Origin: Azoarcus sp.
GTDB taxonomy: Bacteria > Pseudomonadota > Gammaproteobacteria > Burkholderiales > Rhodocyclaceae
Reading direction: 5' to 3'
NCBI GenBank assembly: GCA_031258965.1
Contig: JAIRMC010000049.1
Coordinates: forward strand, 1-38,967
DNA length: 38,967 bases
Shown: piece after piece, positions 5,948 through 15,666 of the stretch
How the letters are laid out: each line of letters begins with the position of its first letter
How positions within the stretch are numbered: the stretch's first letter is position 1
The notes under the pieces: generated by a model
Databases searched by the model: none
What the model was told of the DNA's origin: nothing
Seen by the model: the letters and a program-made list of their open reading frames with translations, nothing else
Translations under genes and position numbers: made by a program

Positions 5948-8773
5948 ATGCAGCAGAATTCATTGGTTTCGGGCGGCCAGCCTGTGCAGGAGGCCATTGG
6001 CGTCCATGAGTCCGGCGCGACCGGCCACGGGACGGTTTCGGCGGCACAGGCCGGGCTGGAGGTTATCCGCCGCAATGGCCGCATCGCGCCATTCCAGCCG
6101 GAGAAGATCGCGCTGGCCTTGTCCAAGGCGTTCTTGGCTGTGGCGGGCGGGCAGGGCGCGATTTCCGCCCGCATCCGCGAGGCGGTGACGCGGCTGACCC
6201 GGAATGTGGTGGACGCGCTGACGCGCCGTCATCCAGCCGGGGGCGTGGTGCATATCGAGACGATCCAGGATCAGGTGGAACTGGCCCTGATGCGTGCCGG
6301 AGAGCACGATGTGGCCCGCGCTTACGTGCTTTACCGGGAACGCCGGGCAGAGGAGCGCGCCGCCGCCGCAAGGGCTGCCGCCGGTTCCGGGAAGGAGGGC
6401 GCGGCGGCCGCTGTGTTGCACGTCGTGGTGGACGGGGAGCGCCGCCCGCTGGATGTGCAGGCTTTACAGGCGCGTGCGCAGGCCGCTTGCGCCGGTCTGG
6501 AGCCAGAGGCATCGGCGCAGACGGTGCTCGACCTGACCCTGAAAAGCCTTTATGACGGCATGCCCTTGTCCGAAGCGCACGCGGCCATGACGCTCGCCGC
6601 GCGCACCTTGATCGAACAAGACCCGGCCTATGACAAGGCGACGGCCCGGCTGCAATTGTTCGCGCTTTTCCGGGAAGTGCTTGGCCGGGAGATTCCACCC
6701 GGATCGGCGGCGGAGCAGACGCGGGAGTATTTTCCCCGCTTCGTCGCCCTGGGTATCGAGGCCGGATTGCTGGACGAGCGCCTCGCCGAATTCAATCTGC
6801 CCCGCCTCGCGGCGGCGCTGCGGCCAGAGCGGGATTTGCAGTTTGGTTATCTGGGCCTGCAAACGCTTTACGACCGCTATTTTCTGCACATCGACGAGCG
6901 CCGCATCGAACTGCCGCAGGTGTTTTTCATGCGCATCGCCATGGGGCTGGCGCTGAACGAGATCGACCGCGAGGCCCGCGCCATCGCGTTCTACGACCTG
7001 ATTTCCAACTTCGATTTCATGTGTTCGACGCCGACGCTGTTCAACGCGGGCACGCGGCATCCGCAGCTTTCTTCCTGCTATCTGACGACGGTGACGGACG
7101 ATCTGGACGGGATTTTCCAGTCGATCAAGGAAAACGCGCTGTTGCAAAAGTTTGCGGGCGGCCTGGGCAACGACTGGACGCCAGTTCGCGCGCTGGGCAG
7201 CCGCATCCGGGGCACGAACGGCAAGAGCCAGGGAGTGATCCCTTTCCTGAAGGTGGTCAACGACACAGCGGTGGCGGTCAACCAGGGCGGCAAGCGCAAG
7301 GGCGCGGTGTGCGCGTATCTGGAGACCTGGCATCTGGACATCGAGGAATTCCTGGAACTGCGCAAGAATACCGGCGACGAGCGCCGCCGCTGCCACGATA
7401 TGAATACGGCGCACTGGATTCCCGATCTCTTCATGGAACGAGTGCTGGAAAACGGCGAGTGGACGCTGTTTTCGCCCGACGAGGCGCCGGAACTACACGA
7501 GAAGTACGGGCGCGCCTTCGCCGAAGCCTACGTCGCCTGCGAGGAAAGAGCGGCGCGCGGCGAGATACGCCTGTTCCGCAAGCTGCCCGCCGTGCAGTTG
7601 TGGCGGCGCATGCTCACTATGCTGTTCGAGACGGGGCATCCGTGGATCGCGTTCAAGGACCCCTGCAATCTGCGCTCGCCGCAGCGGCACGCGGGTGTGG
7701 TGCATAGTTCCAATTTGTGTACCGAGATCACGCTCAATACCTCGGCGGGGGAAACCGCCGTGTGCAACCTCGGCTCGGTCAATCTGCCCGCGCATCTGAA
7801 GGACGGCGCGCTTGATCTGGAAAAGCTCAGGCACACAGTCGGCACGGCCATGCGGATGCTGGACAATGTGATCGACCTCAACTATTACGCCATCCCCAAG
7901 GCGCGTAACGCCAATTTGCGCCACCGTCCCGTGGGGCTGGGCATCATGGGTTTCGCGGACTGCCTGCACGTCATGGGCATGCCTTACGCATCGGAAGAAG
8001 CGGCGGAATTCGCCGACCGCTCCATGGAAGCCGTATGTTATCTGGCCTACTGGGCTTCTACGGATCTCGCCGAAGAGCGTGGGCGCTATTCCAGCTTCGC
8101 GGGCAGCCTGTGGGATCAGGGCATCCTGCCGCCGGATTCCATCGCCCTGCTGGAAGCGGAGCGCAGCCGCCCCGTCGCGCAGGACAGAAGCGCCACGCTC
8201 GATTGGGAGGCGTTGCGCGCGCGCATCCGCGCGGTGGGCATGCGCAATGCCAACTGCGTCGCCATCGCGCCGACTGCCACCATTTCCAACATTGTCGGCG
8301 TCTCGCAGGGCATCGAGCCGGACTACCAGAATCTGTACGTCAAGTCCAATCTCTCCGGCGAATTCACCATCGTGAATGCCCACCTCGTGCGCGAACTCAA
8401 GGCCTTGGACTTGTGGGACACGGTGATGGCGGGCGACCTCAAATATTTCGACGGTTCGCTTGCCCGCATCGACCGCGTGCCGGAAGACATCCGCGCCCGC
8501 TACGCCACCGCCTTCGAGATCGACGCCAAATGGCTGGTGGAAGCCGCATCCCGCCGCCAGAAGTGGATCGACCAGTCCCAGTCCCTCAACCTCTATCTGG
8601 CCGCGCCTTCGGGCAGGAAGCTCGACGAACTCTACAAACTGGCCTGGGACAAGGGACTCAAGACCACTTACTACTTGCGCACGCTGGGCGCGTCCCAGGC
8701 GGAAAAGCTTGCCGCCGACGATACCCCGCGCTTCTGCGCCATCGACAATCCCGACTGCGAGGCCTGCCAATGA
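5948..8773 (+). CDS. nrdA: Class Ia ribonucleoside-diphosphate reductase, alpha subunit
   Basis: The large catalytic subunit, which reduces NDPs to dNDPs. The frame is open from 5849, but the ATG at 5948 (MQQNSLVSGG) has a GGGGAG about nine bases upstream and gives 941 residues. One ATP-cone lies at about 39-130 (VIRRNGRIAPFQPEKIA), the site of overall activity control. Redox cysteines are C377 (LSSCYL) and C606 (TAVCNLGSVNL); N589, C591 and E593 in NLCTEI form the active site. The C-terminal tail ends FCAIDNPDCEACQ, with the shuttle cysteines. Its stop overlaps the nrdB start by 4 bp (ATGA). Upstream lie paired NrdR-like boxes and a B12 riboswitch. Confidence 0.96.
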   Translation: MQQNSLVSGGQPVQEAIGVHESGATGHGTVSAAQAGLEVIRRNGRIAPFQPEKIALALSKAFLAVAGGQGAISARIREAVTRLTRNVVDALTRRHPAGGVVHIETIQDQVELALMRAGEHDVARAYVLYRERRAEERAAAARAAAGSGKEGAAAAVLHVVVDGERRPLDVQALQARAQAACAGLEPEASAQTVLDLTLKSLYDGMPLSEAHAAMTLAARTLIEQDPAYDKATARLQLFALFREVLGREIPPGSAAEQTREYFPRFVALGIEAGLLDERLAEFNLPRLAAALRPERDLQFGYLGLQTLYDRYFLHIDERRIELPQVFFMRIAMGLALNEIDREARAIAFYDLISNFDFMCSTPTLFNAGTRHPQLSSCYLTTVTDDLDGIFQSIKENALLQKFAGGLGNDWTPVRALGSRIRGTNGKSQGVIPFLKVVNDTAVAVNQGGKRKGAVCAYLETWHLDIEEFLELRKNTGDERRRCHDMNTAHWIPDLFMERVLENGEWTLFSPDEAPELHEKYGRAFAEAYVACEERAARGEIRLFRKLPAVQLWRRMLTMLFETGHPWIAFKDPCNLRSPQRHAGVVHSSNLCTEITLNTSAGETAVCNLGSVNLPAHLKDGALDLEKLRHTVGTAMRMLDNVIDLNYYAIPKARNANLRHRPVGLGIMGFADCLHVMGMPYASEEAAEFADRSMEAVCYLAYWASTDLAEERGRYSSFAGSLWDQGILPPDSIALLEAERSRPVAQDRSATLDWEALRARIRAVGMRNANCVAIAPTATISNIVGVSQGIEPDYQNLYVKSNLSGEFTIVNAHLVRELKALDLWDTVMAGDLKYFDGSLARIDRVPEDIRARYATAFEIDAKWLVEAASRRQKWIDQSQSLNLYLAAPSGRKLDELYKLAWDKGLKTTYYLRTLGASQAEKLAADDTPRFCAIDNPDCEACQ

Positions 8774-9897
8774 ACGCCACAGCGAACACGCTTTTCGACG
8801 ACTGGGACGACGCGCCCGTTGCCACGCCTGCACGTTCCGAAAGTCCCGCCGCTCCCGAAAACGCGACGGACGCGGAAAACACGGCGGCCAGCCTTGCCCC
8901 GGTCAAGGCCGCCGACAAGCGCATCGTCAATGGCCGGGGCGACATCAACCAGCTCGCGCCTTTCAAATACCCCTGGGCCTGGGACTTCTTCCTTACCGCC
9001 AACCGCAACCACTGGACGCCCACGGAAATCAACATGGCGCAGGACGTGCAGGACTACCGCCACAAGCTCACCCCGGCAGAGCGGCACATGTTCGAGAACG
9101 TGCTGGCCTACCTCACCACTTCCGACATCCTTGCCATGCGCAACATCGGCCTGGCCGTCATGGAAAAGATGACCGCGCCGGAACTCCAGATCTACCAGGC
9201 GCGCCAAGTCTACGAAGAATCCCTGCACACCTGGACGTACCAGCATTGCATCGAGACCCTGAATCTCGACCAGGAGGACATCTACAACCGCTACCGGATC
9301 GTGCCCGCCATCCATGGCAAGATCGCGCTCGCCAACCGCCGTCTGGAAAAAGTGCTGTGCTCGGGGCTTGATCTCACTAACCGGGAGACCTTGCACGAAT
9401 TCGCCCTTTCCTACCTTTTCTTCGCGGGCATCTTCGAGGGCTGCTGGTTCTACAACGGTTTTTCCCCCATCTTCGCCCTGCAACGGCGGGGCCTGATGAA
9501 AGGCACGGCAGAGCAGTTCCAGTACATCATGCGCGACGAAGTGTTGCATTGCGCCTTCGGCATTCGCGTCATCCGCGAACTCATGCACGAGGAAAACCTG
9601 ACGCTCGACCCGGAAGCCGTGGCCGACCTGTGGCGCGAAGCGGAGGCGGCGGAAAACGCCTATGCCCATTACGTGCTGCGCGACCCCGTCCTCGGCTATT
9701 CCGCCGATCTGCACATGGAGCAGTTCCGCTTTGTTGCCAACCGCCGTGCCCGTCAGCTCGGTCTCGCGGAACCTTTTCCCGGCGCGGAAGCCGCGCTGCC
9801 CTGGCTGGACGAACAGGCCAATTTGCGGAAAGAAAAGAATTTCTTCGAGACGCGGATCACCGAGTATCAAACGGGGGGAAGCCTGGCGTGGGAGTAA
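8770..9897 (+). CDS. nrdB: Class Ia ribonucleotide reductase, beta subunit (diiron-tyrosyl radical)
   Basis: A 375-residue radical-generating subunit that pairs with NrdA. All diiron ligands can be placed by spacing against E. coli NrdB: D119, E150 and H153 (EESLHTWTY), E223 (FEGCWFY), E257 and H260 (RDEVLH). The radical tyrosine is Y157, seven residues after E150, as in class Ia enzymes. The first 55 or so residues are an acidic, Ala-rich and probably disordered extension before the conserved INQLAPFKYPWAW. It starts inside the nrdA stop (ATGA), so the two are translationally coupled. No nrdG, nrdI or ferredoxin gene follows. Confidence 0.96.
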   Translation: MNATANTLFDDWDDAPVATPARSESPAAPENATDAENTAASLAPVKAADKRIVNGRGDINQLAPFKYPWAWDFFLTANRNHWTPTEINMAQDVQDYRHKLTPAERHMFENVLAYLTTSDILAMRNIGLAVMEKMTAPELQIYQARQVYEESLHTWTYQHCIETLNLDQEDIYNRYRIVPAIHGKIALANRRLEKVLCSGLDLTNRETLHEFALSYLFFAGIFEGCWFYNGFSPIFALQRRGLMKGTAEQFQYIMRDEVLHCAFGIRVIRELMHEENLTLDPEAVADLWREAEAAENAYAHYVLRDPVLGYSADLHMEQFRFVANRRARQLGLAEPFPGAEAALPWLDEQANLRKEKNFFETRITEYQTGGSLAWE

Positions 9898-9992
9898 GGA
9901 TTTTCGCGCGGGCGCGGTGGAATGGCGCAGGGAAACGCCGGTCGAGCGCAGCCCGCATCGCAAGGCGGATCGGCCGAGCGTAATCCGCCGGT

Positions 9993-10347
9993 TCAATTCA
10001 GACTTTCCACCTCGAATCCCACTACATTACGCGCCTTCCTGCTGAACTCCACCCCAATCAGGTGGATGGGCTGATTCAGCGAACGGTATTTGCTGGCGTA
10101 TTGCTTTTCCCTGATCCGCGCCAGGGCCTTCCCTTCGACCTCTTCCTCTACAACATTGAATTCAAATAGATATATCTGTTCTTCACGATTGGGATAGGCG
10201 GGCGTAAACATAATGTTGCCGCCCGGATTTTTTTCGCGGGCGATGGTCAGGTAGCCCGACTGAAACATCAGGGCTTCAGTAGGAATTGCCCCCACCTCGA
10301 AAGTGGAAATGAGTTCGGAGGAACTTTCCAGCTTCAGGCGCGTCGGC
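9993..10347 (-). pseudogene. Relic of AAA-ATPase-like / DUF1703 (PD-(D/E)XK) protein
   Basis: The reading frame holds two pieces of a large bacterial family (PF09820 AAA-ATPase-like plus DUF1703). The first is EVGAIPTEALMFQSGYLTI ending AYPNRE. The second is IYLFEFNVVEEEVEGKALARI through IHLIGVEFSRKARNVVGFEVES. In full-length members these are separated by well over 100 residues that carry the nuclease core; here they are joined directly at about 10180-10195, so an internal in-frame deletion has removed the core. The ATPase half is also missing. The frame stays open further upstream to 10580, but that part shows no family similarity. It is probably non-functional. Confidence 0.75.
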
Positions 10348-10358
10348 AACGTCGATCC

Positions 10359-10387
10359 TTGACGACAATGGCAGCGGACACTATCAT
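10359..10387 (+). promoter_or_regulatory. Sigma70-like promoter, possibly for the DnaJ-like gene
   Basis: TTGACG (10359-10364) and TATCAT (10382-10387) are separated by 17 bp, each hexamer one mismatch from consensus. The next plus-strand gene starts 240 bp downstream; the long untranslated leader leaves the link uncertain. It lies at the upstream edge of the decayed minus-strand gene. Confidence 0.45.
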
Positions 10388-10627
10388 CCGCCCATTGCCG
10401 TTTGCATCCATTATGATAATTGGCGCGTCGGCCCGCAGCCCCGGAAGGGGCTTTGTCTTTTCCTTTATCCATGCGCGTCCTGGCGCGCTCTTGTTTCCGT
10501 CCGTGAATGGCAAGATAGCGCAACTGGCGGATTCCGGGTCCGCCACGTATATCGATTCCACCCGCGGGGAATGGCCGCACAGGGGCATCCCCCCGCGCGG
10601 CGGGCGGCTGGATGCCGGAGGGGTACC

Positions 10628-11605
10628 GTGAAAACGCTCGAAGCGCGAAAACTGCTTGGGGTCGGCCCGGACGCTTCTCCCGAAGCGATCAAAAAAGCAT
10701 TTCGTCATCTGGCGATGCTCTGGCACCCGGATCGCAATCCCGCCCCCGATGCGGGCGAGGTTTTCGCGCGTCTCTCCACGGCCTGCGACTATCTGCTGGA
10801 GAGGGTTCCGGCCCGGGGCGGGGCGGGCAAGACCGCATCGCGCGGCGAGGATCGCCATCAGGACATCGAGATCGAAATCGAGCGGCTTTGCCTTGGCGGC
10901 CAAGCCGAAGCCGTTCTCGAATCCCGCCGCGAGTGCGCGGCATGTGGCGGTGCGGGGCATGTCGAGTCTGGGCACAGCCAGTTGTGCGCCATTTGCCAGG
11001 GAAGCGGGCGCGTGCGCCATGGGCGCGCCCTGTTCCGCTGCGAGGCATGCGGCGGACGCGGCTACACCCGGCGCGCCCCTTGCCCGCATTGCGAAGGTAC
11101 GGGCGAGTCGGTCGAGCGGCGCGTGCTGACCGTCAACGTTCCGCCGGGCGTGCTGCCGGGCGACGAATTGCGCCTCGAAGGCGAAGGCTACCCAGCCGCT
11201 GGCAAAGGTCGTCCCGGCGATCTGCGCCTACGCATCCGGCTGCGCCCCCATCCGCTCTACACTCTTGATGGCGGCGATCTGTTGCTCGAACGCCCGGTCA
11301 GTGTCTTTACGCTGCTTGGCGGCGGCATGGTCGCCGTGCCTTCGCCCGCCGGGCCGCGTTACCTCGAAATCCAACCCGGCACGGGAGAAGCGCGCGAACA
11401 GAGCATCCCCGGCGCGGGTGTTCCCGCTCGCGGCAAGCGCGCGGCGGGCAGACTGCGCGTGCGCTTTGTTCCTGTCCTGCCCACCGCGCAAACGCCCGCA
11501 CTCGTCAAGCTTTACCGCGCCCTCCAAGCCGAAATCGACCGCGCGGGGCAAGATTGCCTGCCGGAACTCGCCGCGTGGGAAAAGCACTGGTTGCCGAAGC
11601 CTTGA
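10628..11605 (+). CDS. DnaJ-like co-chaperone without G/F region
   Basis: Starts at GTG 10628 behind a strong GGAGGGG site; the frame is open to 10571, but the longer N-terminus has no domain. The 325-residue product has an N-terminal J domain with HPD at residues 33-35, a four-pair zinc-finger block (C103/C106, C120/C123, C138/C141, C152/C155, each CxxCxGxG-like) and a C-terminal substrate-binding domain (LTVNVPPGVLPGDELRLEGEG). The glycine/phenylalanine linker of canonical DnaJ is absent; instead there is a short charged linker (about 60-100). With no dnaK or grpE nearby, this is a second J-protein rather than the main DnaJ. Its client is unknown. Confidence 0.85.
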   Translation: MKTLEARKLLGVGPDASPEAIKKAFRHLAMLWHPDRNPAPDAGEVFARLSTACDYLLERVPARGGAGKTASRGEDRHQDIEIEIERLCLGGQAEAVLESRRECAACGGAGHVESGHSQLCAICQGSGRVRHGRALFRCEACGGRGYTRRAPCPHCEGTGESVERRVLTVNVPPGVLPGDELRLEGEGYPAAGKGRPGDLRLRIRLRPHPLYTLDGGDLLLERPVSVFTLLGGGMVAVPSPAGPRYLEIQPGTGEAREQSIPGAGVPARGKRAAGRLRVRFVPVLPTAQTPALVKLYRALQAEIDRAGQDCLPELAAWEKHWLPKP

Positions 11606-11611
11606 GTTTTG

Positions 11612-12109
11612 CTACCCGGCGTGTCGCCGGTATTCGACGAACTCGACCGCGTGATCGTTATCCGCGTCGGCGGGACGGCATTTGCGGGAGATTTCCCTGA
11701 AATGCGCGCGGTCGAAAGTGGGAAAGCAGGCGTCGCCTTCCACGTCGGCGGCGACTTCGGTCAGGAGCAGCGTGTCCGCCCAAGGCAGCAGGGCGTGATA
11801 GATTTCCCCGCCGCCAATGACGAACAGACGCGCGGCCCCGGCGGCGGCGTCCAACGCCTCACGGGTCGAGACGAAGACTTCCGCGCCCCGCGCCACGTAG
11901 CCCGGTTGCCGGGTAAGCACGAGGTTGCGGCGGCCTGGCAGCGGCTTGCCGAGGGATTCCCAGGTTTTGCGGCCCATGAGCACTGGATGCCCAAGGGTGG
12001 TTTCGCGGAAATGGCAGAGATCGGCCTTCAGCCGCCAGGGTAGGACATTGTCGCGCCCGATGACGCCGTTGCGGGCGACGGCGGCGATCAGGATGATTTC
12101 GGTTGTCAT
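11612..12109 (-). CDS. folA: Dihydrofolate reductase
   Basis: A 165-residue enzyme that regenerates tetrahydrofolate with NADPH. Visible family segments are [18 protein letters not shown], the active-site acid D30 (equivalent to E. coli D27), [20 protein letters not shown] and [17 protein letters not shown]. The ATG overlaps the thyA stop by 4 bp (12106-12109), so it is coupled to thymidylate synthase, whose reaction yields the dihydrofolate it uses. It converges with the DnaJ-like gene, with 6 bp between the stops. Confidence 0.96.
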   Translation of the reverse strand: MTTEIILIAAVARNGVIGRDNVLPWRLKADLCHFRETTLGHPVLMGRKTWESLGKPLPGRRNLVLTRQPGYVARGAEVFVSTREALDAAAGAARLFVIGGGEIYHALLPWADTLLLTEVAADVEGDACFPTFDRAHFREISRKCRPADADNDHAVEFVEYRRHAG

Positions 12110-12900
12110 ACGGCCACGGGCGCCTTGATGTGAGGATGGGGATCGTAGCCGCTAAGGGTAAAGTCCTCGAAACGAAAGGCGAAAATATCTTCGACAGCGG
12201 GATTGAGCGTCATGGCGGGAAGCGGGCGCGGCTCGCGCGCGAGTTGTTCGCGCGCCTGTTCGACGTGGTTGAGATACAGGTGGCAGTCGCCCCCCGTCCA
12301 GATAAAATCGCCCGGACGGTAGCCGCACACTTGCGCGGCCATGAGGGTGAGCAGGGCGTAGGAGGCGATGTTGAAGGGCACGCCAAGAAAAATGTCGGCG
12401 CTGCGCTGGTAGAGTTGGCACGATAATTCGTCATTGCAGACATGAAACTGAAACAGCACGTGACACGGGGGCAAGGCCATACGGTCGATTTCGCCAGGAT
12501 TCCACGCCGTGACAAGGTGGCGGCGGGAATCCGGGTTGTTCTTCAGTCCGGCGATGAGCGTGGCGATCTGGTCGATGCGGCGGCCATCGGCGCTTTCCCA
12601 GCAGCGCCACTGTTTACCGTAGACCGGCCCCAGGTCGCCGTTCTCGTCCGCCCATTCGTCCCAGATCGACACGCCATTATCCTTGAGGTAGCGAATGTTG
12701 GCGCCGCCTTGCAAGAACCACAGCAATTCATGGATGATCGAGCGTGTGTGCAGTTTTTTCGTGGTGAGCAATGGAAACCCCTCCCGGAGCGGGAAGCGCA
12801 TCTGCCAGCCGAAGACCGACAAGGTACCGGTGCCGGTGCGGTCTGTTTTTTTGCCGCCGCATTCGAGGACGCGGCGCATCAGATCCAGATATTGTTTCAC
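12106..12900 (-). CDS. thyA: Thymidylate synthase
   Basis: A 264-residue enzyme converting dUMP to dTMP with methylene-tetrahydrofolate. The length equals that of E. coli ThyA. The nucleophile is C146 ([10 protein letters not shown]). Other family blocks are [42 protein letters not shown] and [12 protein letters not shown]. It is transcribed ahead of folA and divergently from the 464-residue gene, with a 70-bp spacer. Confidence 0.97.
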   Translation of the reverse strand: MKQYLDLMRRVLECGGKKTDRTGTGTLSVFGWQMRFPLREGFPLLTTKKLHTRSIIHELLWFLQGGANIRYLKDNGVSIWDEWADENGDLGPVYGKQWRCWESADGRRIDQIATLIAGLKNNPDSRRHLVTAWNPGEIDRMALPPCHVLFQFHVCNDELSCQLYQRSADIFLGVPFNIASYALLTLMAAQVCGYRPGDFIWTGGDCHLYLNHVEQAREQLAREPRPLPAMTLNPAVEDIFAFRFEDFTLSGYDPHPHIKAPVAV

Positions 12901-12970
12901 GAGAGGCTCCGGTTAAAACTCGTGGATTCTATCTTCTATCGGGGTTGCGGGTTATCCCAGGGAGCGGGAA

Positions 12971-14365
12971 ATGACGGCAAATTTCATGAATGAATTTTCT
13001 GACCAGGCCTCCGCGCCTGCGGACGAGGCGAGTGCGCCGCACATTAGCCGCGCCGAAGGAATCGCGGCGGCGGCGAAGATGTATATCGCGGATTTGCAAC
13101 AGGAGAATCCGGATTCGATGCTTTCCGTGGCGGAGCGGGCGGCGTTCGTCCTGGAAAGTTTTCTCGATGCGTTGGCGTTGCTGTGCCCCGAGCGGGAAAC
13201 CGGGCCGGATCGCGCGCACTGGTCGGCGACGGCGCGTTTGTCGATGCGCGATGTCGTCAATGCCTTGCGGGATCTCGAGCGTGCCGCGCCGGGTTCGGTG
13301 CCCGCCGTATTGCTGGCGCGGGCCGGCGCCGAGGCGGCAAGGTGGGATCTCGTCGATCGCCATGCGCCGGACGCGGAATTGTGGTCATGGCTCGGGGAGT
13401 TGTTCGCCGCCGAGTATGGCGATGAAATTTCGCGGGCATCGGACGCGGCCGGTACGGTGGGACGCGAATATCTCCGGGCTGTCGCCTATCACGCCGCGGC
13501 GCTGGACCAGCAGACCTTGAAGGCGGGGTTTGCCGTCGCGCGGCTTGTCGAACTGTCGTTGCCGTATCTGTTCCTCACGCGCGAACACACGGAAGCCGCG
13601 CTTTACGGCGTCGATGTGGCGGGGCGCGGGATTCCCGTGCGGCTGGCGCGTTCGGATTCTTTCGAGGGCTGGCGTTTTGTGACCGTGCCCGCGGCGGATA
13701 TGTTGTCCGATATCCATGGCGAACTGACCCGCGGGCATCGTCCGTCCGGTCTAGAGAAAACGGATCTGGCAGAGTTGCGGAGCGCCGTCACCCATCTGCG
13801 CCGCCAGTGGTCGGCCAGGCCGCCAACGCGCCGTTTCCGGCGTTATTCTTTCAGCGCGCATTTGAGCGTCGTGGGCGGGTACGATGACGTCATGAACCTG
13901 CTGGGCGAAGCTTCTCCGGAGGGTGTGGCCCTGGGCACGGGGGGCTGGCGGATTACCGACCTGAGCCGTGGCGGCGTGGGGGCGATGACTTCGCGCACCA
14001 CGGACGGCGGCGCGCCCGCGGCGGGCGACCTGGTGGCCTTCTGTCCCGAGGAGGGAACGCGATGGCATATCGGGGTCGTGCGCCGGGTGCGTCTCTCGAA
14101 ATCCGGCATTGAGATCGGCATCGCCACGTTGTCGGTGCGTCCCGACCTTGCCCGCGTGGACGATGGTCGCGCCGCGCATGAATTGTTCATTTGCGAGCCG
14201 GTGCGCCGGGGCGAGGCGATCCGCCTCGTCGGCCCCGTGGGCAGTCTGGAGGAGGACGATCCGTTGTTCGTGATGGCGAAAGGTTCCGTTGTCTGCAAGC
14301 TGCGGCCCCTGGCGGATGCACTGAGAGGCAAGAGCTTCGATCTGCGCGTCTATCAAGCCATGTGA
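12971..14365 (+). CDS. Uncharacterised protein with possible PilZ-like C-terminal domain
   Basis: A 464-residue protein with a clear GGGAGCGGGAA ribosome site before ATG 12971. No signal peptide or membrane helix is obvious, so it is probably cytoplasmic. The first 290 residues are mainly helical and unrecognised. The last part starts near RRFRRYSFSAHLSVVGG and continues WRITDLSRGGVGA, then GDLVAFCPEEGTRWHIGVVRRVRLSKSGIEIGIATLS. The arginine cluster followed by D-x-S-x-x-G resembles the c-di-GMP-binding PilZ signature; this is a pattern match, not a proven domain. It sits between thyA (divergent) and hpnE (convergent, 4 bp between stops), so context gives little clue. Confidence 0.6.
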   Translation: MTANFMNEFSDQASAPADEASAPHISRAEGIAAAAKMYIADLQQENPDSMLSVAERAAFVLESFLDALALLCPERETGPDRAHWSATARLSMRDVVNALRDLERAAPGSVPAVLLARAGAEAARWDLVDRHAPDAELWSWLGELFAAEYGDEISRASDAAGTVGREYLRAVAYHAAALDQQTLKAGFAVARLVELSLPYLFLTREHTEAALYGVDVAGRGIPVRLARSDSFEGWRFVTVPAADMLSDIHGELTRGHRPSGLEKTDLAELRSAVTHLRRQWSARPPTRRFRRYSFSAHLSVVGGYDDVMNLLGEASPEGVALGTGGWRITDLSRGGVGAMTSRTTDGGAPAAGDLVAFCPEEGTRWHIGVVRRVRLSKSGIEIGIATLSVRPDLARVDDGRAAHELFICEPVRRGEAIRLVGPVGSLEEDDPLFVMAKGSVVCKLRPLADALRGKSFDLRVYQAM

Positions 14366-14369
14366 TCTT

Positions 14370-15662
14370 TCACCGTGCCGCGCTGGCGGCGGCGATGCGG
14401 CGCGCGCATTCGACGCCTGCCCGCGCGGCGGCTTCCAGCGTGGCGGGGTAGTCGCTTTCGACGTAATCCCCGGCCAGCCACAGCCCTGGCAACGACGTCA
14501 CGATGCCGGGGCGGACAAGGCCGGGTCGGCAGGCGAAGGTCGCGCGTTTTTCGACGATGACTTGTGTCCATTGCGCTTCGGGCAGGCGGCGGTCGAGTTC
14601 GCGTTCGAGCTGGCCGAGGATGGCGCTGCCCAATACCTCGCGGTCTTGCGCGCCGGAGGCGCTGATGACCGCGGCGATCAGCCCTTCCGGGCCGCCGCAC
14701 TGGCCTCGGTCGAAAGCCCACTGCGCTGGGCCGTTGACAAGGCCGATCATTGGCGCGGGCAGGCGCACGCCCGCGCCGAGCGCGAGATAAACCGTGGTGA
14801 TGGCTTCGGCGGGCAAGGCGGCGATCCGGGCGGCGAGGTCCTCGCACGCGCCGGTGGCGGCGAGCAGGGAGGCTGCGTGATGGGGCGCGGTGGCGATGAC
14901 GACCTGCGGCCATGGATGTCCGCCGGGGTCGCCCGCGAGGCGAAAACCGCTTTCTTCCGGGACAATGGCGGCGATGGCGTTGCCGGTGAGGATGCGCCCG
15001 TCACGGGTGGCGAGGTATTGCGCCGCCGGGACGGGGAAAAGTTCCGAAAGGTCGACGCGGGGAATCAGCAATTCACTTGCGCTGGCGCAAGCGCCCAGCG
15101 TGTCGCGCAAGACATTGGCGAACACCTGCGCCGAAGCTTCATGCGCGGGCGTGTTGAGCGCGGCCAGGCACAGCGGCTCCCAGACCAAGTTACGCAGTTT
15201 CGCGGGCTGGCGGCAGGCGTTCAGCAGGTCGGTGACGGTCATTTCAGCGGGAAGCCGGAAATGACCGCGCCTGAGATGGCGCAACAGGGTGGGCATGGCA
15301 AAGCGTTCGCGCCAATCCAGGCCGCGCGCGCGCGCGAGTCCCACAGCCAGGCTGATCGGCGCGGGCAGGACGGCGGCGCGGAACCGAAGCCGTCCGGGGA
15401 TATGCAAGGTGAGCGGCAAGTGTTCGAGCCGACGCGGCGAAACGCCGGTAAGGCGTAACAGGCGGGTCAGCTCGCTGTAAGCGCCAAGCAGCAGATGCTG
15501 GCCGTTATCGACCGTCCAGCCGTCTTTGCGCACCACGCGCGCGCGCCCGCCGAGCGTGGCGGATCTCTCGAACACAGTCGTTTCGATGCCATGCCGGGCA
15601 AGCTCGACCGCGCAGGCGAGACCGGCGTAACCCGCACCGATGACAGCGACCTCGTGTTTCAC
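14370..15662 (-). CDS. hpnE: Hydroxysqualene dehydroxylase HpnE
   Basis: A 430-residue FAD-dependent amine-oxidase-like enzyme. The N-terminus holds the dinucleotide-binding motif VIGAGYAGLACAVELARHG, followed by the ERSATLGGRAR block; a C-terminal FAD segment LWLAGDYVESDYPATLEAA is also present. In the three-enzyme bacterial squalene pathway HpnE converts hydroxysqualene to squalene. It is the last gene of the hpnC–hpnD–hpnE group, 4 bp after hpnD. Older annotations call it a squalene-associated desaturase. Confidence 0.93.
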   Translation of the reverse strand: MKHEVAVIGAGYAGLACAVELARHGIETTVFERSATLGGRARVVRKDGWTVDNGQHLLLGAYSELTRLLRLTGVSPRRLEHLPLTLHIPGRLRFRAAVLPAPISLAVGLARARGLDWRERFAMPTLLRHLRRGHFRLPAEMTVTDLLNACRQPAKLRNLVWEPLCLAALNTPAHEASAQVFANVLRDTLGACASASELLIPRVDLSELFPVPAAQYLATRDGRILTGNAIAAIVPEESGFRLAGDPGGHPWPQVVIATAPHHAASLLAATGACEDLAARIAALPAEAITTVYLALGAGVRLPAPMIGLVNGPAQWAFDRGQCGGPEGLIAAVISASGAQDREVLGSAILGQLERELDRRLPEAQWTQVIVEKRATFACRPGLVRPGIVTSLPGLWLAGDYVESDYPATLEAAARAGVECARRIAAASAAR

Positions 15663-15666
15663 CGTT

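Noticed and set aside
7493-8833. 446-codon minus-strand frame inside nrdA
   Set aside because: Antisense shadow of nrdA; low-complexity translation without motifs.
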